The translations under genes were made by a program, and so were the position numbers. Shown piece by piece: positions 39,701-51,700 of a stretch of 64,000 nt of DNA (its first letter is position 1; each line of letters begins with the position of its first letter). The notes under the pieces were generated by a model. That model saw only the letters and a program-made list of their open reading frames with translations, was not told the DNA's origin and made no database searches. The DNA comes from Ariolimax columbianus. Its lineage: Eukaryota > Mollusca > Gastropoda > Stylommatophora > Arionidae. The stretch spans positions 40,100,970 to 40,164,969 of the forward strand of contig JAVGWX010000011.1 in the NCBI GenBank assembly GCA_036924085.1, written 5' to 3'.

Positions 39701-42700
39701 GACTATTTAGTGTTAGAAATGAACGCACAAAGGCAATTTGTCAACAGTATTTGCAAGAAGCGATCAGTTGTGTTTTTCCAGACATATCACACCCTCTCTC
39801 TAGACGAGGAAATAAATATAAGAATAGGAAGAGTAGCGACTACTTTTGGCGGCCTTTTCAAGAGGGCGTAGAAAAATATTAAATTGACTAAGCAGACAAA
39901 AATGCAGATATATCGAGCCTGTGTTCTCATCACCCTGCTGTACGCATCAGAGACATGGACAAGTACTCTAGGCACGAGAGACGGCTAAACACTTTTCACT
40001 TCCGCTGTCTGCGGAAAATTATGAACATCAGGTGGCAGGACAAGAAAACAGACATACGTGCTAGAAGACTGACCTGGCTGGGTCACGTGAGTAGAATGGA
40101 CAATGGGCGCATTCCAAAACTGGTGCTGTATGGTGAGCTGTCAGAGGGGAGGAGACTCCCAGGCAGACCCCTACTCAGATATAAAGATGTTTGTAAGGCA
40201 TCAATGACAGTCTTCTACATCGACCACAGTGCTTGGGAAAACTCGTGAACTTGGGAACCGTATGGAAGACATCACGCCGAAATGGCCTAACGACATTTGA
40301 AGCTACTCGGAGAGAGAGAAAGTCGAAAATAATCGAATACGTCGAAAGGATAAAAGACCCGTCTAATGGAAAAAAGACATACCTGCTTCATGGCTGTCTG
40401 CATAGACGAAAAAGGTTATTTATTTTTATATCATGCGCAGTGATGGTATGGGACTATTTAATACAACCGGTACAATTCCGGATAGGAGAGACAGAGCAGG
40501 ACAGAGACATACAATGCTAGACGGTCTGAGTACGTGGATGGAAGAAATTCTTCTTCTTTTTCTTCTTCGACGATCAACTGATGCTATGTTTCAAGCTCGG
40601 GGAGGTTCACGGAGGAACTTTTCATGTCTCGGTCGGTCTCCCACAACTTTTCGAGCATGGTCGCACCCCCCGGGCCAGACTGCCTCTCTCTGGTCTACAT
40701 AAGTGAGGCAGTTCTGCAGGATATGTTCTGGTGTTTTAGCTTGGGCAATCGCATGTGGATGTGTCTCTGAGAACCATTCTGTGGAGGTGGGCTTTGAGTC
40801 TGCAATGTCCCGTTTTGAGTCGGACGATGTTTTGTCTGTCCATTTCTGTCAAGTTTGTCTCTGCTACAATTTTCTGGTTACTATTCTTTGTGTTGGTATC
40901 TCCGTTCCGTCATCATGAATCGTTTGATCAGTGTCTTTGCTTCTTTATAGCTCTGAGGATGGAGATTATGTATGCCCCCTCTTCCATCTTTTGCGAGCCC
41001 ATCTTCCTTTTCGTTTCCAAGGATCCCACAGTTGGCACTGTAGGATTAAATTTTGTTTGAGCTAAACAGCAACCTGATATTATATTTTAAAGTAAGAGCA
41101 TCGACTACAGAACTGATTTACAGCACCAGAGAAAGAGTTATGGAGGTCTATGGTCGTCTACGCCAGACGGCATGGTATGTGTTGATGACGACGACTAGAC
41201 TGGATAATGTTGTGATTGGTTAATCAAACTGACACATAGATCGATCGACCATTGCTTCTTGGTATGTTGTACCAATTGCCTATTCAAGGAGCTCTTGTCT
41301 TTGTAGATCGCTCCCTCAGAGGCAGGTGAGACGCGACGCCTCGGTGATGTGTCAACACCTCACTGCTGCTTTCGTGTTGAGTCCTTTATTTATTTAGGTA
41401 ATGGATTGAAAGTGTCACAAATCAGATCTTCTTGCAGATGATGCGAGAGATGACTCCTAGATAATCAATGGCAATTGCCTTCTAGGACGCTCATTTATTC
41501 ATTTTGAAAAATGTTGACTGTTTGTTAAACAGCCAAATTAATGTCTTCTTCGCTGTTTGTCCTGAAAAGAACGATGTGTCGTAGTTTACAGCGAGGCTGC
41601 GATATCTGCGCCTTAAGGTCTGACATATCCGATTTCAGCTGGTTTGGCTTGAGTAACGAGTTTGCCTTCTTGCTGCGATCCATACTCTCTTAGCCAGACT
41701 AGACTAGTGCAGCCTGTTTCCAGGGCAGGCACGTGGAGGTGGAATTGGGTCTTAATCAGCTCGTGTTCGCTGATCCTGATTGCAAGCAGCCAGCTATGAG
41801 TCACTGGCTGCTGTCATCTCATTCACTGGGCTGCTGTCAACTCATTCACTGGTTGTTGTCAAATCATTCACTGGTTGTTGTCAACTCACTCACTGGCTGC
41901 TGTCAACTCATTCACTGGCTGCTGTCAACTCATTCACTGGCTGCTGTCAACTCATTCACTGGCTGCTGTAAACTCATTTACTGGCTGCTGTCAACTCATT
42001 CACTGTGCTGCCTCTAAGGTCACAACCAAATTAATATAACAATAATTGTATTTACAAAAGAGTTTAAAATCCTATGTCTTTCGAGCATTCCTACACTTCA
42101 TGCATTTAACATGTTTAAATTTAACCACAATAGACAGCTTATAAATGAACTGCCTGTTATTGCTGTAGAGGGCATACGTACACAGTTGAAACCAGTGCAG
42201 GCAAATCAATATAACAATCTTGTTAATCGCCATGGGGGCTATGAAATCAGCTTCATCGTGGAGATGTGTTATCTGTAGTACTCGCGAAGCAAGAGTAAGA
42301 ACATCATTTTAAGTCATGGGTGTGCTGATAAACCGTACGGTCATCCTAATGACTGATTTACACAATATCATTCAAAGGAATATGGAACAATGTAGTGGGT
42401 GTAGTTGTCTAAAACAAAACAAAAAAGTCTGCTGTAAATCTGCTGTAAATCTGCTGTAAATCTGTTGTAAAATATGTAGTTTTAAAAATTAAATGTAGAA
42501 AATGTAGAACTTCCATATAGATGCTTTTAGTTCTTAGTCGACCTGTATTTCTACATGGGGGCAGATGCCCCTGTGCAGGTCCCAGCTCTGGTATGAGCTG
42601 GATATAGTCAGGAGAAGGGTTTCCTGCCTAGCAGGATAGGCTTGAGTAGCTTAATACTCCACTGTGTTAGGTGGTTAACTGATGTGCGAGTTCATCTTAA

Positions 42701-45700
42701 TAGACTCAAACACTAGAGCGTGGGGACGGCGTGGCCTAGTGGTTAAGTGGCATGGCTCACAACCAGAAGGTGCTGGGTTCGATCCCCATCACAGCACCGG
42801 CCGTTACCCCGGGGAAGCAAACCCTTAGAAAATGCAGGAGGAAGCAGACCCTTACATAAAATGCTTGCTGAAGTCGGATGCACTGGGCCGATAGGCGCAA
42901 AATAAAAACCACAGTGCAACGCACACCGCCTTGTGGATAAGAGAAATAAGGCGAACGCAAAAAAAAACAAAAAAAAAAAACACTAGAGCAAAGTAGACCC
43001 GCAGCCTTATAGGTGCCATCTATACTGCGCCAAACAAACCAGCTAACCTTTGCTGGTGTTATGCCATGTCACACAGTTAGTCGCCTCTAACGACATGCTC
43101 TCTGTGATGCTATATATGCTGCAAATTCACTTAAACTTATGAATTGTATATAAGCTGTGTTCCAAAAAGTTTCCAACCTTAATTTTGTCAGCGGACACAA
43201 ATGAAGTATTGGTGTTGTACTTCGGCAGGGAGGTGTAAGGGGACCGTCATGCGCTGAGTGAATTTTTTTCCCCACCCACAGATTACGTCAGTCGCTGGCA
43301 GGTCAGCCTTTTGGTGTTGGATGTAGTGAGCACCTGTCGAGTTTTCATTCACCAGGTGCGCAGCAATGTCAAAGTCAAGTTGACCCGTTTTATTTGACTC
43401 ACGTGGGGTTGTGCATCATGAGTACGCACCACAAGGTTCAAACATAACCAAAGAGTACTACCTGGAGGTCATCCATCGACTTCGTGATGCTGTTTGACGC
43501 AAACGACAGGACTTGTGAGCAAAGTGAACTTGACAACTCCATCACGGCAGCGCACCTGCCCATTCTTCGCATCTGATTCAGGCTTTGTTTTCCCAAAAAA
43601 GAACATTTCTCCGGTTCGCCAGGCTAACAATTACCCGACATGGCGTCTTGCGATTTTTGGCTATTCCCAAGCTGAAAATTCCGCCGAAAGGGACCCCATT
43701 TGAGCCACGAGAAGAGATTATACGGAATACAACGACCCAGATGTACTCCATTCCCAAAGAGGCCTTCCTGATATGGTTCCAACAGTGGTGGGGCCGCCCG
43801 GAGATGTGTTTCGAGTCCCAACGAGAGTACTTTGTAGGGGATTACGGTTTCAAACCTCCAGGTAAGCAATTGTATGCTTCCGTCGCCAAAGGTTGGATAC
43901 TTTTTGAACACACTTCATAAAATTTATCATCATTAATTGAAACTAAACCAGTTTAGTTGCTACAGCAATGTTGCAATTACAGTGATGTAAGTGATGCATT
44001 TTATTCCCATTTTTTTAATTTTAATTTTTCTTACTGCAACACACATACATTTGCATCTTTTTTTTAAAGAACAAAACCTGTTTTATCCATGTCATGAAAT
44101 AGAAATATATTATTTCTGAACATTTTGATATATAAAACTTGCTTGAACTCTAACAAATAACTGTGATTAACAAATAACTGTGATATTACAATTTTAGTAG
44201 CAGCTGTAACAGCAATGTGGAAATATGGTCGTAAAAACGTTGTTTCATAGTGCCCTAAGCGTTAAAAGGTCGTCGGTGAACGGACAATAAAAGTAAGAGC
44301 GCACTGAGTGACTTGCGCTTTAAATGTATGCTCGCCCTGTATCCTGAGATAGAGTGTGTTGTGCTGTGTTTTGCGCCCAATGGCTCAGTAATCCGACGTC
44401 AGCAAACATTTTTTTTTTAAAAAAGGTATATTTACAAATATGATTTTCTTGTATTTATGAATCCGAACACAGGCAAGTTCGAGTTGTGAGCTGTGCCCCT
44501 AACTGAAGGGGTAGACACTTCTGCTAGTTCCCCTTGGACTATAGGGTTGCACAGATCAATCTCGATCTCATTTTTGGGCCATCTTCTTGAGCTCTGCTTG
44601 TGGAATATCATCAGATATATCCATTGTTCTTCACTTTCACTTTTCTTCTCCGCCACTGTTTATCATTCACACTGTTCTTTGCCAGCATTGTTCCCATTTC
44701 CTCTTTTTTTCTCCTCCTCTTCTCTTCTCCTCCTCTAATCTTCTCCTCCTCTGCTCTTCTCCTCCTCTGCTCTTCTCCTCCTCTCCTCTACTCTTCTCGT
44801 TCTCTCGTCATCCTGTTCTTCTTTTCTCCGACTCTACTCACCTCTTTCTTTACTCTCCTCTACTCTTCTCCCCCTCTACTCTTCTCCTTCTCTACTCTTC
44901 TCCTGCGCTATTCTTCTCCTGCTCTATTCTCCTCCTCCTCTTATCCTCTACTCTTCTGCTTCTCCAATCTTCTCTTTCTCTATTCTTCTCCTCTACTCTC
45001 CTCCTCCTTTACAATTCTCTTCAACTATTCTCCTTTTCTCCTCTACCCTTTTCCTTTACTCTTCTCCTCTACTTTTATCCTATTCTTTTCCCCCTGTATT
45101 CTCCTTTTCATCTATCCTTCTCCTTCTCTAATCTTATCCTTCTCTATTCTTCTCCTCTCCTCTATTTTTCTCCTATAATTTCTTCCTTCTCTACTCTCCT
45201 CCTCTATTCTTTTCCTCCTGTATTTTCCTACTCTTCGATTCTCCTTCTCCTCTACTCTTCTCCTATAGTCTTCTCCTGCTCTATTCTCCTTCTCTCTATT
45301 CTCCACCTCCTCTACTCTTTTCCTCTTCTATTCTTCTTTTCCTCCATTCTCCTCCTACATTCTTTTCTCCTGTAATCTTCTCCTCAGCTGCTCTTATCAG
45401 CCCCTGCTCTTTGCCTCCCCTGCTAATCTCCTTCACTGTACTTTTGCCTCCCCTAATAACCTCATTTGTTGGGATCTGGTATTTAGGATCTATCTACACC
45501 TAAAGTCCGTTTAAAGTGAAGCCAGAAAAGTAAATGCTAATCTCCTTTTTATTTCACAGAGATTTGAAGATTGAGAATCTGTTACTAGACGAAAACAAGA
45601 ACATCAAGCTGATAGGTAATGCATGAAACCAAATTGAACATTTACTTAATATATATATTCTTCGCTGACCCTACATGACTCTTCACTGACCCTACATGAC

Positions 45701-48700
45701 TCTTCACTGACCCTACATGACCCTGCAATCACCATTGTATAACCATCCTTTCATCCTGTTTTCACCTCTTAAGCGGATTTGCAGTCTTCTTTTTAAAAAC
45801 CATAACCCATTGCCCATTTTAAAATTGAATTTGGGAATCAGAACTAGCCACTCACCAGCTTGTTCATTCCATAATGTGCTACTTATTTCAAACACTACAT
45901 TTCATCCTACCCAGTGAACAAAATTGTGCGCTCTTACTGGTTTGATTTCTTAGTCATTGAATGCTGTAGGCGACTGCGGCCTCGTCAACTATGCTCGTCT
46001 AGCGGTCAATATTACTGGCAACTTTCTATACGCATCCTGTTTTAATGGGAATATAATGTAGAATACCCTGATCCGGATTCATCATCAGTGCACCTAGCCA
46101 AGGGGCAGCCAATTTACAAGTACACGGGGGTGACGGAGGCAGAGGAAGCTGTGCAGCAGCTGGACAACAGTAGTGAAACCAACGACCTTGCGTAAGTCTG
46201 GCTCGCTGAACAGGAAAGAGAGGCCTATGAGATGACCTTCAGTGGGCATGAACATTCCAGATCATCCACTGGTTATTCTGTGACTACACAACTGGGATGA
46301 GATTCTGGTTGTCTACAGACTTTGCAGTCTTCTAAACCAGTATAAAGTCGTTAAGTTAATTTTCAACTGCCAAGGCTTCTTTTACTTGAATAGCATGTAC
46401 ACAGGACATCAGAGTTTTATCATACATCTCCCATAGGACTAGTCGCTAGTCCACACCTCCATATTGAAACCAGTGGATCCTTGAAACTTGCAACATTCAA
46501 AACCACACCATTTCACATTTTCTATAGCAGTGACACTGTTTTAACTATATGTTTCATTATAGATTTATATATTCCTATTTTATGTTTCATTTTAGATTTA
46601 TATATTCCTATTTTATGTTTCATTTTAGATTTATATATTCCTATTTTATGTTTCATTATAGATTTATATATTCCTATTTTATGTTTCATTTTAGATTTAT
46701 ATATTCCTATTTTATGTTTCATTATAGATTTATATATTCCTATTTTATGTTTCATTATAGATTTATATATTCCTATTTCATGTTTCATTATAGATTTATA
46801 TATTCCTATTTTCTCTTCATAAGATTTCGGACTGAGCAACTTTATCAAGGTGGCAGATTCTCCAGAAGGAACACAAGCACAAGAGTTTTGTGTAACACAA
46901 TGTGGGAGCCCAGCTTATGCAGCCCCTGAGCTCTTGAACCACGAGAAATATGGGCTACAAGTGGACTTGTGGAGCATGTTAGTTCACATTTGCTGTTGTT
47001 GTTGTTGTGGTGGTAGATGTTGTTGTTAATATGAGTTCTTTATTACACCAAATTGTATCACTGTCATGCATGATGTCTTGTTTTCTTTTGTCTTCTTCTT
47101 CTTCTTTGTGTGTTCTCAAACTCCTTCTATCAAGCCCTGGAAAGGGCTTTGCAAGCAGCAGGATGTAGTCCAGAGAAAGGAATGCGTTGTGTCGTAGTTT
47201 ACAGCATGACTGGGATATTTTTCACCTTTTGGCCAGACACATTCAACTTCAACAGGCATTTTTGGGTACCGGATTATCCCACTTCAATTCCTTCTCCTTG
47301 GCCAGTCTATTCTGTTGCAATCTGTTATCCAGGATCACCACATCTTGGTGTAGAATGGACTTGGTAGCTCTGGGTCGCTGGCCCTGATGCTAGCAGTCAG
47401 CTTTGGGTCGCTGGCCCTGATACTAGCAGTCAGCTCTGGGTCGCTAGCCATGATGCTAGCAGTCAGCTTTGGGTTGCTGGCCCTGATACTAGCAGTCAGC
47501 TTTGGGTTGCTGGCCCTGATGCTAGCAGTCAGCTCTGGGTCGCTGGCCCTGATGCTAGCAGTCAGCTCTGGGTCGCTGGCCCTGATGCTAGCAGTCAGCT
47601 CTGGGTTGCTGGCCTTGATGCTAGCAGTCAGCTCTGGGTCGCTGGCCCTGACGCTAGCAGTCAGCTTTGAGTTGCTGACTGATACAGCTCATACACTGTT
47701 CAGCATCTTGGTCCCGTTTTCTGTTGTGACTAGTTCACCGTTTTCACTTTATGTTTATCCCTGCTGAAGGCCTTTTGGCCGTAATGTGGGTTTCATTTTG
47801 TTTTTGTTTTGACCTGGTACAGTCATTAACTCTCGGATTAGAAAACACTCAGTGGCTGGATTAATTTATGTTTACATTTTTCAATTAGAGGTGTGTCTAT
47901 AATTTTAGCTGGTGATTTCTCAATTGTTAACAGATTTTCAGAAAGGATATATCAGTTTAAAGATACATGAATGTACCATTGAAAAAAACTACATATATTG
48001 GCATATTTATATGATTTTGTAGATATTATAATTATCACAATGTAAGTATGGGGTAAAAACTATTCCAAAAAACAATATAAATATATCTACAGGGAGCCAC
48101 GTAGCACAGTGGTTAGCGCGCTGGCTTCACATCTGAGTGGTCCTGGGTTCATTCCCCAGTTGAGGCGGTAATGTTTTTTTCAGACCGCAATGGCTCCCGG
48201 GTCGACCCATCCTTAAATGGGTACCGGTTCTGTCCGGGAAGTAAAAGCGGCGAGGGAGAGGAGATGGCTACCGCCCTCATATAGCCGAGCCTTTGAAATG
48301 TGAGATCGCTAACACCTCATACCCCTACAGCAGTAATGCTATGGGATACTTTACTTTACACGGAATGGTCTAAATCTTTTGCACTTTTGTGTGTTGGAGT
48401 CAAGGCACTTACCTGGGAATGTTAGTTCTTCTCTGTACTTCCATCCTGCAAGGCAATACACTTTTCCCATCTATTCTTCACCTTCCTGATGCCATGATTG
48501 GAAAACTGCTCCATCCTGGCTCAGAACCACGTCTCCAGTTCAGTAATCAAGTCCTAGACATCAGAAAAACGTGTGAGTATGAAATCATGGTCCCTCCATC
48601 ATACTCACCGGACTTGGCACCTAGTGACTAATTTCTGTTCGCAAACACGAAGAATTCGCTTCATGGAACATCAATCTTCTGGCATCAAGTACTTGATTAC

Positions 48701-51700
48701 TGAACTGAAAACATGGTTCTAAGCCAGGATGAAGTAGTTCTACAATTAGCACAGAGAAGGACAAAAGTTCACACCAATTTCAAAGTAAGAGACCTTGACT
48801 ACTTCAAACTAAAATGCAAAACTTTTAGACCATCCCTTGTGTGTACAGCCAAATCCTGGTATTCTAAGGCATCTGATGTCATTTTCTCATGAAATGCATC
48901 CAGTTCTGAGTATAAATCATCCAAGAACAAGCACATACACTAATATTTATACTGGAATATGTTTAATGAAATTGGCTTATCGCCAGAATGACTTTGTGTA
49001 GATATAATATGGCCATTTATTTGAGAAACGTTGTAAAATCCAAAACTACAAATACATTATACTAACACCAATTAAAAAAACATGCAGACATTTTTATGGC
49101 TTGGAAAGATCATTTCCTGTGCTATTTCAAAAATTTGGATAAGATTTTGACGCAATTAGTCTTTATTTAGATTTGTTTACGAACTATATCAAACTTATCA
49201 CTAGTATTGGCTTCTGGCCATAAGTGATAAATCTATAATCCGTTCCCATAGGTTTGTGGTAGTTAAGCCATTACTTATATATGTTTCTACTCCTTATTGA
49301 CACGACGGACAAAATGGTCACAAAGCTGGAATTGATCAAGAATCTGTTGCATTAAAGACATCCTGATATATGCAAAAACAACAATTTGATGACTTCAACC
49401 TTTCAAGTATGTTGTAAAAGATGACTAAAGAGGGTTGTGCATGTCCCTTTAAAGTATCAATATTTTAAAAGAACCAAAAGCCCTGCGTGAGTGCGCCATC
49501 TTGTGGATATTGGATTACCTCTGAATAGCTTTTCATCTCTGCTAAAAACGGATGTATTGGACCAAAAAGTCCAAATATCACAGTCAATCTGTAAACTAAT
49601 GACAACGCACTCTGTTCTTCGGACTACATCCTGCCACTTGCAAAGTCCTATTCAGGGATTGGTAGCAGGAGATTGAGAAGAAACGCAGAAGGAGAAGCTG
49701 CCGATCATCATTGCACCATAATATTGTTGTTTTCTTGTGTTTCAGAGGGGTGAATATGTACGCCATGCTGACTGGGGGACTGCCATTCACTGTACAACCA
49801 TTTAATATCAAAGCTCTATACTCTAAGATGAGAGACAGGCAGATAAATCCACTTCCAGATGGATTGTCTCGAGGTATAGTAACCACTTTGTACTAGTTAT
49901 TATCCTATATCCTCTGGTTGATCAGTCCTAAGACTAGTGGTAAGGTTGTCTCAGCAAGTCTCTGTATTTGACTCTTTTCTCTGGTTGATCAGTCCTAAGA
50001 CTGGTGGTAAGGTTGTCTGAGCAAGTCTCTGAATTTGACTCTTTCCTCTGGTTGATCAGTCCTAAGACTGGTTGTAAGGTTGTCTTAGCACGTCTCTCTG
50101 TTTGACCCTTTCCTCTGGTTGATCAGTCCTAAGACTGATTGTAAGGTTGTTTGAGTACATCTCTCTATTTGACTTTTGCAGCTCTCTTCATTTGAACATA
50201 GATTTGTACTTTAATCTGTCGAAGACGGATGTGTCGGACTGAAAGGTGCAAATATTGCAGTCAAACTGTAAACTAGCGACACAGCGCATTCCATTCTCCG
50301 GACCATATCCTGCTACTTGCAAAGCCCTGTTCAGAACTTGATAGCGGGAGATTGAGAATGAACACAGAAGAAGAATGTACTTTAATGTTTCTGCATGCCC
50401 GAGATGTAAAGGTGAGTCTTGGTCAATCCCTTACTCTTTTCCCCTGGATATTGCCCTCTGGTATCTTTTTTAGAAGCTTTTCAAGTTTCATATTGTGGCC
50501 TAGCCAACTCAATCTTCGTTTTTGTATCATTTCCAATATTTGTCTTTGTGTACCTACCTCAGTGAAGATATTGTCATTGGATCTTCTTTCTGCCCAACTC
50601 ACTCTTTCCATTCTGTGGTAGCACTACATTTCAAATGCTTTGACGATTTTGTTATCCTTCTTTGCTAAAGTCCATGTTTCAGTCCCAAATAATGCATTTT
50701 GGCATATATGAGTAGCCATTATTCTTGTCCTCAGTTCTATCCTGATATTTTTTGAGGCTAGCAATTTCTGTTCTTCTATGAAGGCTTTTTTCACCAATGT
50801 AATCCTTGTCTTAACTTGCGTCTGATAGCCGGCATGTTCTTTAATGGTTTGCCAAAAATATGCGTATTATACTAGTCCAAGGAAATTTTCTGACCATTCA
50901 AGTAAAAATGACAAGGGAAAGTAAAAAAGTAATCAAATTTTAACTTAACCTAATGTATTTATACTGGTTTAAAGAATTCTACAGTCTCTATACAACCAGT
51001 TTTCTTGGAGGGTGGTTTAACCAATGTGCGAGTCCATCTTAATAGATACAAACACGAAAACTAAGTAAACCCGCAGCCAGTTAGGTGCCATCTATAGCTG
51101 CTCTTAACAAGCCACCTGGGGAAAGGTACAAATAACGTGGGTAGATTTTTAACTTGAATTTTATCCAGGCAGCGGCTGTTAAGCCTACTCTTTCGATTTC
51201 CAACTGCTAAATAATTGTCAACGTTCTTGACACTGAACACGGGAGTCCGATCTCACTACCCAGAGATCAAAGGAATTTTTACCAGATATATATTTTCTTT
51301 AATAAATATGATTAAAGTTGCTTTTTATTACTGTTTGTATAATACAAATAAAAAAGGATATATTAATCTAATATATTTAGTGCAAAACTGTAATGACTTA
51401 CTTGTTTAAAACATACAAAGAAAAAAAACGTAAATAAATTTTTCTTAAAATTGTTCATACATTCAAAGTAATGTTTATTAAAGAAATCATAATTTTCTTT
51501 TTATAAATAAATGAGGAATATTTTCATAGGCAAAAGAATGCTATTGTTTTAACTTTTTTGTGCTTCATACAAAACCATTTGACCCACCTCTGCTGCTGGC
51601 CTTCTTACAGGAAGCATGCATCAAAGTTCGTATGTGTGCTCTGGCAGTTGTTTTTTTGTAACAATTTTTTTTACATAAGGTTGCTACCCTTCTGCACAAT

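Noticed and set aside
42720..42810. tRNA gene
   Set aside because: A and B boxes are present, but the arms do not pair as a cloverleaf and the body continues as SINE-A. The same holds for 48090, 10363, 24958 and 58552.
44587..45375. 262-codon S/L/F-rich frame
   Set aside because: Low-complexity pyrimidine tract inside HUNK intron 4.
46062..46191. Cassette exon of HUNK
   Set aside because: Phase in and out do not match exons 5 and 6; inclusion would destroy DFG. Kept only as an orphan segment.
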